64,000 nt of DNA, from assembly GCA_028023455.1 (NCBI GenBank), contig JAQFVV010012405.1:6595334-6659333 (forward strand). Direction: 5' to 3'. The notes under the pieces were generated by a model. It made no database searches and was not told the origin of the DNA. It was given only the letters and a program-made list of their open reading frames with translations. Positions 22,780-35,373 of the stretch are shown here, one piece after another. This stretch comes from Epiperipatus broadwayi (taxonomy: Eukaryota; Onychophora; Udeonychophora; Euonychophora; Peripatidae). Position 1 is the first letter of the stretch; each line of letters starts with the position of its first letter. Made by a program: the position numbers and the translations under genes.

Positions 22780-23181
22780 AATACAGAGCAATACAGAGAC
22801 TTCAGACCACTCAAAGGAGGATGGAGAGATGTATGTTGGGAGTAACAAGAAGAGATCGAAAACGCAATGTATGGGTAAGACAACAAACAGGTGTTACTGA
22901 CCTTATTGAAAAAATTAAAAGATTGAAATGGAGTTGGGCTGGACATATTGCTAGAAGAAATGATAATAGATGGACAATTGAAATTTTAAACTGGATTCCA
23001 AGAGATTGTAAAAGACCCAGAAAGAGACCACATGTGAGATAGATGGATGAAATAAGAAAATGTGCAGGGGTGTTGTGGAAAAGAGAAGCTAAAGATTGGA
23101 GAAGATGGATTAAACTTGGAGAGACCTTCATCCTGCAGTGGATTGATAATGGTTGATGATGATGATGATGATGATGATGAA
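22780..23181 (+). pseudogene. Best-preserved RTE-like LINE 3' end
   Basis: The frame is open from 22780 to a stop at 23154-23156 except for one TAG at 23040-23042 that replaces W in P-H-V-R-W-M-D-E. Blocks in order are R-L-Q-T-T-Q-R-R-M-E-R-C-M-L-G-V-T-R-R-D, V-R-Q-Q-T-G-V-T-D-L-I-E-K-I-K-R-L, K-W-S-W-A-G-H-I-A-R-R-N-D-N-R-W-T, N-W-I-P-R-D-C-K-R-P, E-I-R-K-C-A-G-V, and F-I-L-Q-W-I-D-N-G-stop. The stop TGA is the first unit of the (TGA)n tail at 23154-23181. It is the RT C-terminal region, severely 5' truncated. It is close in sequence to the nested copy at 2958, so the source family was active not very long ago. Confidence 0.92.
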
Positions 23182-23756
23182 TTGAATAGATAAAAAATAT
23201 ACTTTAAAACTACTTTTTTACTTCTCATATTTCAAATTAATGAATAACTACATTGGAAATGACATCCAAAATGCATTTCTGCTGAACCAAGAAACACTCT
23301 TCAGTTGGCCTATATTACAACTATTTTCACATGCTTTCCACACTATTCATTATTTATCTGTTAAACATCTCATTATAAGTTAACTTAATGACAGTTATTG
23401 TTTTAAAAGAATGCATTAATGATTATTAATAATTATTTGACTAGAGATTTTTAAAGGATTGATTCTAAACATCAGTATATCTTCGTTTTTTTACATCAGA
23501 AATGTATGCCCTTATCTTTTCTCTATTTCCATGTATAGCATCTCAGATATAGTTTAAAACTGCTGGTTTATATTTCTGACTTCAAACCAATGAATAAAGA
23601 CACTGAAAACAAATAATTGCTTATCAGGATACATTTTAAGTTGAACCAGTTACTTTTCTTTATTAGGCTAGAGTGAAAGAAATAAAATAGTAATTTTAAC
23701 ATATTTTAATATAATATTGAATATGCAAAGAAAGAGTGAGTGAATAGTTAAATTCT
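23182..23756. repeat. Degenerate direct repeat flanking region
   Basis: About 23198-23300 and 23555-23680 resemble each other (CTTC...CAAA..AATGAATAA, then GCTGAACCAAG / GTTGAACCAG), offset by roughly 370. Similarity is low and the unit is not identified. Confidence 0.4.
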
Positions 23757-24125
23757 TCATCATCGTTTTCAATTACTATAAATCCACTTCTGGCTGAGTG
23801 TATTCAAGTTTAATCTAATTTGTCTCTAATCCAGTCTATCTTCATCACACCCTTTCATTAATCCATTTTACTTAGCATCTCTTTATCTTTTAGGATCCAA
23901 TTTAAAGTTTCAACTCTCCATCTATTATCATTGTTTTAGCAATATATTTAGCCTAGCATCATTTTAATCTCTTAATCTTTCAGTGGTGTCAATGTTACTT
24001 ATTCTTTTACCCATACATTTAATTTTTGATCTCTTTTTGTTACTACCAATATATACTTCTTCATATTTTGTAAAATGGTCTAAAGTCCCTATATTACTTT
24101 TCTGTTAAATGTTCAAAACACTATG
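23757..24125 (-). pseudogene. RTE-like LINE, 3' end fragment (minus)
   Basis: Read on the minus strand it follows the 22780 copy from just upstream of the R-M-x-R-C-M-L-G-type block (TATATTGGTAGTAACAAAAA) through the D-L-I-x-K-I-type block to a degraded C-terminus and tail at about 23760. Several stops and small gaps show it is old. Confidence 0.7.
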
Positions 24126-26110
24126 TGCTGATATTTAATAAAGAGATATATCGATCTTTAATGAAATCTAAAATCTATATCTGGGGAGGGGGAGGCTATA
24201 GCCTAATAAATCATTATTAACAATCATTGAAATGTTTATCTAGGAATGGTAGTTATAATGAGTGTGTGCATAAGCTGTAATTATAAATTAAATATTGTAA
24301 TAACTTTTTTTTACAAAAAAAAATTGCTCTTTTATTGAGAACAAAATGTAAACAATGATGGGTTTTCTGTAAGTCACTAAAAAAATTCAGTTAGATTGCA
24401 TAGTAGAACCATGTAATATAAAGCTTCATATGAAAGAAGATTGTATTAGAGCTATATGAGCCAGAATTATTGTTATTATAATAGTATAAATGCAAAATCC
24501 TTAATAATAATGAAGCCTGGAAAAATAAACTTTCCATTATTTTAAGTCTACATTAAAAACTTAATGACAAAATTATGGTTTATAGACCTCATGGCCAATT
24601 GTGAGTTATGAGTCATATGTAACCCTTTAGGTATCCAATACAGTTCACATAAAACTTTTAAAATAAATGTATCTATATTTTATTTTGAAACCATACATGT
24701 TTTATTCTTTTGTGGTGACAATTTTATAATAATTGTTTATATTGTCAACTTTGATGATTTTATTGTTTTCAATTGATTGGAAATATAAAATTTTTGAATT
24801 TATCAATTCAGCTTTCATTTGGACTTCATTGAGTGATTCTGTTATTCTTTGTACAGTTTGTCTCCAAATGTGTTGTCTTCTACTTTAACTTTTGAACATC
24901 AAATTCTGCTACTTCAATTGAGCAATATAGGTAATTATTTTTATTTATATTTAGAAAAACAAATCTTATTTCCATAAGTATTCATATTTAAAAGAAGCTG
25001 CTTGCAAATAAATATCAATATCTGGGACAACATATTTATGTGAATAATTATATTCAACAATTAAGTACAAATCAAAACATTGAGCACAACTAATGAAAGA
25101 ACAGTTTTTAGAGCTATTGCATGTCTTGTTGAAAAATTATAGTCAAATTTTAGTGTTATTACTAATCAGATACAATCATATGTGAATAATAAATATTTTT
25201 ATCAATTTTGTTCTCATTTAGTACTTTTGTTTTTTTAATTTTTGAATAATTAATAAATCAAATTATTAAAAAAAATTATAAGTCAAATATTTTCTTCTAT
25301 TGAATACTTCAAAAATTTAATTATGGCTGTAGAATATATTTCAATTTTAACATGTATTCTTATAGACATGAAGTTTGGCCCTCCTGATCTATAAGTTTAA
25401 AATTTTTTAGTAACCAATAAATTTTAAAGCTGTTTATAAAATGGCAAATGACTGACTAATCTGTTTGCATTTTAATGCTTTTAATGAAACAGTTAATATA
25501 GAATAAATTTATTAATTATAGTTTAATTATCTTTAAATGCTTTTATTTAACTTAAAAATTCGATTTGTTTGTTTATTTGGGTCAAATATTATAATCAACT
25601 TTAAACATACTTCTATTGAACAGATTTTCTTCAAATTTTATACATGTATTACATATTGATGGCAATGCAATATTTCAGGGTATTCTAGACTAATAGTATC
25701 AGTGGTCCAAATTTTAAATCACACTGATATCAGTTCAGTAAATTTTCAGTAATGCATGGTATATTTTTTAGAAATATGCTTTCACAGAATTTTATGACTA
25801 ATTCATTAAAAAGCTTTTATAATAAATTGAAATTAAAAAAATGAAGGATGAAACCATACATTTCTCTATTGTTTAAGTAAAACTAGTTTTTTAAAAAAAT
25901 TGTTGCCACCATAAGCACAAAATATTGTAAATGATTTTTAATGCTCACAAATTTCATTTCAAATACAGTGACATTATAAAATTTGAATATGAATAATTAC
26001 AAAAAGTTTTATTACAAAATATCTGAATGCTAAAAAGAACAATAATATGTGTAAAAAATATGCTTATAAAAATGCTTTTATTTAATTTGATAGGCAATGT
26101 TCTAAAAACC
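24126..26110. other. A/T-rich DNA, nothing recognised
   Basis: About 2 kb without a coding trace, repeat pair or tRNA-like signal that I can support. GGGGAGGGGGAGG at 24183 stands out only by composition. Confidence 0.45.
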
Positions 26111-26671
26111 AACATATATATAATCTTATAATTAAATATTAATAAATACGGTAAAATGAATATATATAAAGTACAACTTTAAACATTTTATCCACCTAGG
26201 AGCACTTTTGACTAGTTCTGTAGTCTTTGTCAACTAACACTAATTCTTTTTTTAAAGTATCTTTAAACACACTTTCAAAGTCTAACCTTCCCACAATTCA
26301 TTGATTTTTACATTTGCTGTCTATTTGTTTATCACATCATGCTTACATTTATACATCAACATAAACACCTTTATTTTCCTTTTACTATTGTTTCTTTCAA
26401 TTTGTAATATTTTCACATTATTATGAAAGTAATATAAGCTTGACTTAATAAACAGACAGGCAGTAAACATAAAAATCAATGAATTGTGGGAAAGTCAGAC
26501 TTTGAAAGTGTGTTTGAAGATTACCTTAAAAAAGAATTAGTGTTAGTTGACAAAGACCGCAAAGCTAGTCGAAAGCACTCTTAGGTGGATAGAATTTTTA
26601 AAGTTGTACTTTATATATATATATTACTGTATTTATTAATATTTAATTGTAAGATTACATATATAATTTTG
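26111..26671. repeat. Large palindromic element (~560 bp, arms ~225 bp)
   Basis: The left arm (26111-26332) and right arm (26446-26671) are near-complete inverted copies: TTAAATATTAATAAATAC, AAAGTACAACTTTAAA, TATCCACCTA, GTCTTTGTCAACTAACACTA, ACACACTTTCAAAGTC and CCCACAATTCATTGATTTTT all have their complement on the other side. The centre is ~110 bp. A 40-base segment (GCACTTTTGACTAG... TGTAGTCTTTGTCAACTA) is shared with the palindrome at 35151-35373, so both belong to one family. No protein is encoded; a non-autonomous fold-back transposon is likely. Confidence 0.9.
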
Positions 26672-27687
26672 AAGGAATATAGACATCAAATAATAATAAT
26701 ATCATTATGCACATATATATTCAACAATGGAGGCTGGTCCATAAGTGCTGCAAAATCACCAGAAAAAGAATATTATTAAATTTATGTTTGAAAATAATAA
26801 TATAACAATAAGTCAATATTTTGCATAATTATTATGTAAATACAACTAATTAAATTCTTTTTAAAAATAATTATTTTAAATGATGTTTGGAATTCTATTC
26901 AAAGGTGCATTAATTATGGCAGTACAAGAAATATCATATTTAGTGAATTTCAGTCAGTTCCAATGAGATTCATTTGCTTCTATCAATGCCCATAACTAAT
27001 ATTGTTGGAGATGATCCTACCATAGCATCAGTATTTATGCAAATTAATTTTTGTTTTCATTTAGGATGAGCAATAAAATATTCTGTTTTTTATAATTAAC
27101 GTTTATAAATTGACATATAAATATTTATTAGAGAAAAATATAATAAAGTAATAAAAAGAATATTATTTTAAATATTTGCCACAATGGGTGCTAGTGTTGA
27201 ATGTATATATTACAAAAAAATCCCAATTTTTATAACATAAAAAAAAATTAAATAAAAAGTAAATGTTGATTTATATCAGATATTATTATTTGTAATACAG
27301 CAGTTAGTAAAAATAAAAAATACATTAAATCTTTTAACAATAATTATGGAAAAATAAAATGGTTGGGGAATTAAAAATGTTTTGTTTTGTTTTCTTTGCT
27401 TTTTTTTAGCAGGGATACTGTAATAAAGCATCAGTGCTTAAAAATTTCATAGACCATCACTGATATCCATTCACAATTTTGGTTGCTGTATGTAACTTAA
27501 ATTAAAAGTATGGGATACCCATAAATTAATGAATTCAATTACTATTTTTAAAACTAGTGATTGAATTAATTATTTTATAGATACTCAGTGCTTTTATTTC
27601 AAGTTATATATAATGCCAAAATTTAAGTTTCATATATGAATCAAAATTGTGGTTGAAGAAAAAATGTTTTTTGATTTATTTTTTTAT
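26672..27687. other. A/T-rich DNA, nothing recognised
   Basis: No supported feature. Confidence 0.4.
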
Positions 27688-27789
27688 ATGTCATAGCATC
27701 GGCCAGGACGCAAACCCACAACCATCTGCCACGAACTACTTGCTTGCAAGACGGCTGAGATGACCTCTCGGCTAACAACGCATGACATG
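27688..27789 (-). repeat. tRNA-like short repeat, copy 2
   Basis: On the minus strand: ATGTCATGCGTTG at the start, GCCGAGAGGTCATC (A-box-like), GTCTTGCAAGC (anticodon-loop-like CTTGCAA), a long variable segment, GGGTTTGCGTCC (B-box-like) and GCTATGACAT at the end. The ends ATGTCATGC and GCTATGACAT are complementary, extending an acceptor-like stem beyond 7 bp. T/A-rich runs flank it. Mismatches and the odd variable region argue against a working tRNA. Confidence 0.7.
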
Positions 27790-29399
27790 TTTTTTTTATT
27801 TTTAATGCATTATTCATCACATTAACCTAATTAGGATCCAACTCTCCCCTTCTAGATAACTTCATTTATATTGGCCATATTTTATTTTTACAATTAAATC
27901 TTTTATATATCATATATCGATAATTTTTACATTATTTGTTACAAATATAAGCTTTCAAATGGTAGACATTCTAAAAATTAATATTTGAATTTTACAAAAT
28001 TGAAAAATAAGAGACTGAAGTAAATATGTAATGCTAACAATACTGGATCACAACTTTAGCCTTTTTATAATATTTACTGAAGTGCAATATTTCTTATTTA
28101 AATCCCATTTTTAAAATATGAACAAATTTTAGTTAAGATATTATAAATCATTGAAAATATGTGTTGAAGGAAAAATTATACTTATCTATATTATACTTTT
28201 TCAAATAAATTCTTCACAGGCATTGATAACAGCCATTTCTATTAATCAGTAAAAACAACTGCTTTTACCATAAATATGTTTTTATGACATCTTAAAAAAG
28301 AAATATTTTCAAATAAAATTTAATTGTCATTGTTAGTTTTTCAATTCAAAATAAATATTTTATAAATATATTGATAAATAAGTTTGAATATGTAAATAAA
28401 TTATTGAAAATTACAATTTTTCTTTTTGAAATATTAAATCAAGGCAAACACTCACAATTGCTTTGAGACCAAATAATATACCAATCACAGATCATTGGCT
28501 AGTTTTGAGATCCAATTAAATAATTGTGAATTTGGTTTGAGATCCAACTAAAATACTATCAGCTTGTTTTGTATTCAAATGTTATAGAGGTTTATATAAT
28601 ATTGACATCTTCAGACTTTTTTAAACTAATAATTTTGATTAAAGTTTTATACACAAAAAACTGCATCTGGTAAATTAACATAACTAGAAAATAATTAAGA
28701 AAAGCCAAAAGCAATATTAGCATCATCATAACATCCAAAAGTGACTTAAATTTATGACAAAATCATTGATTTTACTAAAACAAATAAAAAACAGAAAAGA
28801 ATTTTATAACTTTCAGCAAGCAATTACATAGACTCTCTATTTCTTGTATTTATCTTTTACTTAAAGATATAATTTTTTTTCTTTGGGGTAATAAATCATC
28901 TGTTTATTGTACTAACTCATCTCCAATCCAATCTAGATTCAATTTAATAAAGCACAAGTATCTGTTATTTCTTTCTGATCTCTAAAAGAGTCATCAATTC
29001 TTATCAGAAAGATTTGAACACTTCTATCTATAGATAACAACAATATGGTGAATTAGTTTTTTTATTGTATCAGGAAAGATGGATTTTTAAGATGTTAGTG
29101 AGTTCTTTGAGATATTTACCCCTCCTAATGCATAACCAAATTAGAATACTGTGAATTTACAAATATATGTATTTAGACATATCGTAAAAAAGGTATTAAT
29201 AAACTGCATATTTAGTGATGCTTAGCAATTTCAAAGGTGCTGTATGGCCTCATAGAATCACCTAATGATTGTTTTGATACATTTCATGCCTGGACTCCTT
29301 CTTTATGTAAACCAATAATAACTTTAACTTCAGGATGTTGATGTTGGCAATTGGATCTCACAGGATTAGTTTAAAAAATGTTTAGATATTATAAAAAAT
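27790..29399. other. A/T-rich DNA, nothing recognised
   Basis: No coding trace or repeat pair that I can support. Confidence 0.4.
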
Positions 29400-29700
29400 A
29401 ACAAAGTCAAACAGTTAATATCCAAAGATTTTTTTGTGCTTGGATTAAGATTGTGAAGTTTTTGGAGCGGAATTTTTCACCAGTATGTAGACTATAGTGT
29501 ATCTTTAATTTTTGTAAATCTAGGAACTTGTCTCTTAGAAATTGGCATCATATTTTTCACAGACACTGCATACTATTGTTGTTTTCCTGATTTGTCAATA
29601 TTTTTCATTAGATACCACATGAAGTGACACTTTACCCACTATAGAAAATCATGAGTACCAAGACCATTAGCAGTTATCATTTTTATAGCCTCTATCGGTT
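29400..29700 (-). pseudogene. C2H2 zinc-finger gene relic
   Basis: On the minus strand one frame reads K-F-L-D-L-Q-K-L-K-I-H-Y-S-L-H-T-G-E-K-F-R-S (about 29532-29467), which is the F...L..H...H-TGEK-F half of a classical C2H2 finger plus its linker. Just upstream, in another frame, C-S-V-C-E-K (about 29567) supplies the C-x2-C half. A still earlier S-G-K-Q-Q near 29590 sits where the previous linker should be. The next finger has lost its cysteines (R-S-K-N-F-T-I-L). Frameshifts and stops between fingers show it is decayed. It could be a duplicated host gene or a finger array once carried by a mobile element. Confidence 0.6.
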
Positions 29701-31305
29701 TATTTAAATTTTATTCATATTTTGAATTTTACATTCTGAGTGTGGATTATTGAATATATTGATAAGGAAGGAAGTGGGGGAGAGGGGAAATTGCAAATAT
29801 ATTATAAATCTCAAGATTAGTGATTATTTTTTTTTGAGATTTGATATAATAATAGAAGTAAAAGAGTGAGAGATAGGGTCACTTGAATCAATTCTCATCT
29901 GAGTAACATAGAAAAAATAGCTTAGTTATTTGACAATAGATGGTGTTCTACCAAAAAACATCGTCAAGCGTAGTTTTTTGTTTACATAAATGTCAGAGCA
30001 AGCATTCACTATCTCTAACTTTAATTTCTACCTTCACATCATGATTTCAAGCTATTTGCTATCATCAGTGAAGGACAGGAATAAGAAAATAGATCTAAAC
30101 ACAAACTCTGAGCGTTTATGAAACAGTTCTGCTTGTACCTTCAAATGTCACATGACTTCCTTATCATTAAATATTTTGTAGATCATCATTTCATTATTTG
30201 TTCAGCGACTACAGAAAATAAATGCTAGAAACAGAAAGATATTTATTGGTAATCTATAAGTACAAAGAAACATAAGAACATTTTAACCAGTGTGAAATAT
30301 TTTAAAATTCTGAAACCTGTATAAAATTGTTTTAGTATAATAAGCTGAACAAAATCTAACGTCTATTTTTTCAAACAGTGATTAATAATTTGTTTATCAC
30401 ATGATAAATTCTCACTTTGCCAATTGTTTATTAAAAAGATGTGTATTGATTTTTTAAATTTTTACCTCATAAGTTTTGACAGTTCTCTTTCAACACGCTT
30501 TCTACACTCAATTAAATTTTGATTTTTATTACCAGTAATCTAAGTTAATTTTTAATTTTATGTCAGGATGTGTTTTAAATGAAATGCTAAATTGTAGGGA
30601 TTGAATTTTGGTCACAAATGCTTGTAAAATAAATCATTAAAAACGTGTGATTTTCTGTCAAGTACATTAACATTTTATTTGTTATAGTAAATATTTATTT
30701 TATTGTAAATTGTGTTTACTTGTACATTTATTATACAAAATAGTTTAATATGATCTCCTGTACGTTTTTCTAAGTGAATTTTATAACTATGCTTTAATGT
30801 AACGTGATGCAACATATATAAGAAAGTCTGTTAAGGGTGTCACTACCAATGGCAAACTGCTACCAACAATAATCAGGTGTTATCATTAATTCACAACCCC
30901 TTATTGCTTAGGTACCACTTAATTAGAGATATTAACTTTTGTATGTACTTGTATATTAAATTTTATTTATTGTTCACTGTAAATACAAAGAATTCCAAAA
31001 ACAGAGTTACAGTTATGATAGTGAACAGGTTCCAGGAATGTTGCAATATTGATGGACATTTTGAGCAACATTCTTTGATTACTATTGCATAAACTAGATT
31101 TGCTTTCATCATGCATAACTTTGCTTTTAAGCTGTAAAATGTGGTTTCCATGAGCTCACTTCACATGTATTAATGGAAACCATTAATATTAATCTGTCTT
31201 TCCCCATTAAAATACATTTTATTATAATTTTATAGACCATCAAGTTTTGTATAATTATAAAATGCAATATAGCAGCCTGCCATCATAAAATATTTTCAGA
31301 ACTAC
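29701..31305. other. A/T-rich DNA, nothing recognised
   Basis: G-rich GGAAGTGGGGGAGAGGGG at about 29769 is compositional only. The overlapping plus and minus frames near 30877-31151 have no family resemblance. Confidence 0.4.
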
Positions 31306-31560
31306 TATGTGGAGTAATAATGTGCCGATCAAAATTGTGTATTCATTCAACAAGACCAATAATCCAAGCAAAAGTACCTTGAATCTAACCATGCACAAGA
31401 TACATATGTCAGGACAAGGATGAATCCTAACCTATTTGCCTAAACTATTGCCTCTCTGACTAATGGATAATGTTTGTGATGACACTAGCAGTGCTTGGTT
31501 TTATTCTGTTCCAGCTGGAGGTCATGGATCATATAGAGACTCAAAATAATAAAGGGTTTA
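31306..31560 (-). repeat. Dispersed repeat, copy 1 (pair with 42765-42990)
   Basis: Shared words with the 42.8 kb copy: AATCYRAGCAAAAGTACCT, CATGCMCAAGATACA, and CTAACCTATTTGCC, with similar spacing. In the minus-strand frame both copies read L-D-x-R-Y-F-C-x-D, and several differences between the copies are synonymous, so a coding ancestor is possible. The family was not identified. Confidence 0.65.
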
Positions 31561-33359
31561 TATGAAAATCAATGATTTAATGGATTCTGACGATTGTAGA
31601 ACGGTACAGATATGATTTGATTGATTACTAATGGTTTGAACCATAATAATAATAATTCTCTATGGCAACATTACACAGAAGTGAATTTAAATAAAAGAAA
31701 TATTTAAATAAGTAGAGTAATTAATCTTAGAGATTGGGAGTGATGGCAAACTAAGCTTATTTAAGATAACAATATTATAGGAATTTATTAAGGAATTTAG
31801 TACAAAATAAGTAGTCTTTGTTTATACAACTTGGTTATTTTCTTTAATTCATTTTGATGTGGCTTTGACAAACAATGTAAAAGTTTGTTAATTGGTCGGC
31901 CAAAAACCAATCAGCAATAAAATAAGATATTACAAATAAATCTGTTTTATATATATATATTACAAAATATGAAAGATGGGCATTTAAAACACTATTACAT
32001 TTAAAGTCATTTGTATATAATGAGTGTGGGAAGCAAAATAGTTCTTAAATAAATAATTGACAATTATACAGTCAGATTTAATTAATTATGAAATTTGTTT
32101 GTGAAGGACATGCCATCATGTCAGAGAGCATTTCAGGTTTGCTAAATAAAGATATAAAATGATGAAGAAGGCAATATGCTATTATAGATTACAACAAAAA
32201 TAAATGAGGTCTTTTATGAAACTATGGGTGGCTTTGCTAAAGGAAATTCCTGATATGTACAGGTAGATAAGAGAAATGTTGGCCCTCTAGCCAAAGCATG
32301 TCTCTGAATAATAATAAAATATTTTTGTTGTGCTGGACTTCCATACACATTTTAAATGGCAATGCCTGAAAATGGATCCCTTGATATGAACTGCGTCTAC
32401 TTTGAGGGAGTGTGAAAGATTGGACTGTTCATAGTTAAATTTCCGAAGGTCCTGAAGAGTAATTGATTAGCAAAGCAAAATAATAATAATAAGTGATTGG
32501 TTGTATCTATAAATACATAATTCCTCAGACATATATAAATAGATAGTGCATCACTAACAAAATTATTAAATGAATTCCTGATTAACATAATCAGTTCCCT
32601 GACATCGATAGAAAGTCCCCACAAACCTTAGTCCACTAATGAATGAATCATTAATATAATATATATATATATTTAAAAAAAAGAATTAACTAAAATATAA
32701 ATTGTTTTCCACACTTCACAAATATTTCATTTATTAATAAGTTCTTAAATAGTTTATCAAAGATTTCAAAATAAGACTGTTTTTAATTAACATAGATGGG
32801 CATTAAATATCAAACTAATCAATTGTAAATCATAATTTTAATATTTTCTGACAAATAAAATATATGTATGAAAGATATATACTGGTAAAATTCTATGATA
32901 AATTTTACTTAATTGATTCACTAAAATTATTTATTCTTTCAGAAATAATTACAAAGCTATTTTAAATTGGAGGTAATAGTAAGATACTTTTAAAATAATT
33001 TCAATCATTCAAATAAATTTTTATATGATGTACAAAACTAAATGAGCTTTCGATTAATTAATTTATGGGAAGTAAGTCTCTTATAATGATTTTTAAGTTG
33101 AAAAAAAAATAACAGGGGAAGGACTTAAAGTTAATAGCTCATTGAATTTTGTATTTGGCAATTTCAGTAAGTCAAATAATCTAAACAAACCGACAAAAAT
33201 TAATTTAATTTGCCGCATCAAAATAATGTAAGATTTTATAAGAATTGATATTTTAAATTGAATAAAATTAAAAGACGCATTTTAAACCAAGCTGTATAAA
33301 CATTACACAGATATAAAATATAAATTAATATAGATTTTGAAAACAAGTAAAATAAAATC
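31561..33359. other. A/T-rich DNA, nothing recognised
   Basis: Short TA microsatellites at about 31950 and 32660 only. Confidence 0.4.
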
Positions 33360-33830
33360 AATGGCTTGTGGCAAATTGGATGTTACCTCAGAATCAATCA
33401 GTTAATACAGGCAGTTAATACAGTCAGATCATTTCAGGCTTCCTCGACACAGACAGTCTCTGGCTAGATGTCTAAAGCACTGGAAAGGCATGGATGGGCT
33501 GGTGGAACAGACCTCTGAGAAGCAAACGACCGATCTTTTCACCCCGTCATTTCTTTAGGGATGATATATATATATAGATTAATCACTTCTTTTCAGTAAA
33601 CTCAATAATAATCTCTCTTATCAAAGATCCACTATTTATGTGATCTGGCTTTATCTAAAGGATTAAATCTACACTGACCTCCACCAATTGTAATCACTCT
33701 AAGCAGTTCTGTGAGGTTTGTGCCTGCTTTGGAGGGAAAATCTCTAACTCTGCATGAACATGCCCCAAGGGTTGATTTGCTAATTAAAAAAACAACAACA
33801 AGCATATTAAGTTTATCAGTCATTGTACTA
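33360..33830. other. Less A/T-rich patch, unidentified
   Basis: Composition changes sharply here. GTTAATACAG repeats at 33401 and 33415. On the minus strand a frame at 33632-33823 includes F-P-S-K-A-G-T-N-L-T-E-L-L-R-V and follows a pyrimidine tract ending in AG, which is the look of a splice acceptor. I could not match it to a family; it may be an exon relic or a repeat. Confidence 0.3.
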
Positions 33831-34244
33831 ACAAAATCTATTTAATCAAGGTTTAGATTAACAAAAATGTAGATTTTATTCAGAAAAATTTAGGATTTTG
33901 GTACAATGACTTTCAAACATATTTGATATAAACTTTTACAAAATATTTCTTAAAAATATTACATTGTTTAAATAATTGATTCTCAAGTGTACATTGATTA
34001 AAAGATAAATATAAAATGTTACCCACTAATTAATTGAAGAAAATGAACTTTAATAAAGAATTTGAAATATTTGTAACATTTTATAGATATCTAGGATTCA
34101 ATTCAATTTAATAAAATAAACACAATATACATTTTTACAAATATAAAATAAATAAACTAATATAAAAGGTTAGTTTTAATTATAAAATGAGATTATTGAA
34201 ATATAAAAGATTATAATATTGCTTAAAATATACTACCACCTAAT
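33831..34244. other. A/T-rich gap, nothing recognised
   Basis: No supported feature. Confidence 0.4.
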
Positions 34245-34350
34245 ATGAGATGGGTGTCAGTTAATAAGGATGGGCTTCAAACCCAGACTAGTGCTGATGA
34301 CATTGGTACTAGGTGAAGCAGAAATATGTGCTATATTTTCAGCTTCAATA
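34245..34350 (+). repeat. Possible tRNA-derived SINE head
   Basis: GATGGGTGTCAG upstream and GGGCTTCAAACCCAG (34274) resemble degenerate A and B boxes of a tRNA promoter. GAAATATGTGCTATATTTTC downstream also occurs in similar form after the tRNA-like segment at 41195. Weak on its own. Confidence 0.35.
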
Positions 34351-34822
34351 AAGTTTTCCACTTAATACCACTACACTCTTTTGAGAATTACAGATTAATA
34401 TGCTGATGATCATTTATATGCAGAAGGAGTTGAATGGCATTGTGCCTAGTGTCTCATTTGAAATTTGAGCCTGGATTATATAATTTTTTTAAATCACAAA
34501 TAAACTTAGGATATTTTTTAGATAATTGTCTCATAGATAACATAGATAGTCATCCAATATTGATCAGTTGTATTTAACTACTTTTGGATAACAGAAAAAG
34601 ACTCAAGCCTCATTTTTTAACTATTGGAAATTGTTGAAAAACATGGATTGTAGGATTATTTAAAGTTACATTTATAACCCCCACTTTTATAGGATGAAAA
34701 TTTCTAAAAATTTAATTGTTTCTCTAATCAATAGCCTTTCTTATCTATATCACATCAGAATCTTTATTTCATGTATGAATCTCACGTATAATGAATTTTT
34801 AGATATATTGTAATTTCTTGGG

Positions 34823-34990
34823 ATATATTTTAAAGTTTAACGATCTATCTATGATCATTATGTCAAACAACATGTGCAGTTCAGCTCCAATTCAGTTTTT
34901 TAATTTTTTTAATAATGTCAGTGTTATTTGTTTGTTCTCTTACATGCTATATATATCCCTTTCAATTTTTTCTTGTTCACTATTATTGAG
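34823..34990 (-). pseudogene. RTE-like LINE, short degraded fragment (minus)
   Basis: It aligns with 23900-24030: TTAAAGTTT, CCAATTCAGTTTTTTAAT and AATGTCAGTGTTATTTGTTT occupy equivalent places. Very old. Confidence 0.5.
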
Positions 34991-35150
34991 ATATAAACTT
35001 TTAAACAGAAGGCGTTACTGGATATTTGTAATTGTATAATGGTTTATATATTTGTATAATTATTTTAGTTAGTGATAACAGTAACTTACTTTATACACAC
35101 ACACATATATATATAATAAATAAAGTTTGATATCTGTATTCATTTCACAA

Positions 35151-35373
35151 TATATGTAATATACAAATCAATATATATATCAAACTACAGTACAATTTAT
35201 ATAAATTATATTCTTTTAGAAGTACTTTCGACTATACACTTTGTAGTCTTTATCAACTATATATATAGTTGATAAAGACTACAAAGTGTATAGTCAAAAG
35301 TACTTCTAAAAGAATATTATTTATATAAACTGTATTTTGATATATATATATATTGATTTGTATATTATATATA
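35151..35373. repeat. Near-perfect palindrome (~223 bp, almost no spacer)
   Basis: AGAAGTACTTTCGACTATAC and TTTGTAGTCTTTATCAACTA meet their complements directly across ATATAT at about 35262. The outer arms (TACAAATCAATATATATATC; ATTATATTCTTTTAGAAG) also pair. It shares its inner motif with the 26111-26671 palindrome and is the shorter member of that family. Such a structure would form a strong hairpin or cruciform. Confidence 0.92.

Noticed and set aside
33775-33830. A secreted protein start (hydrophobic N-terminus M-L-V-V-V-F-L-I-S) on the minus strand
   Set aside because: The hydrophobic codons come from a GTT/T-rich tract that reads equally well as a splice-acceptor pyrimidine tract; nothing downstream supports a mature peptide.
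35151-35373. A rho-independent-type terminator
   Set aside because: The palindrome is far too long, no bacterial gene precedes it, and it belongs to a dispersed palindromic family.
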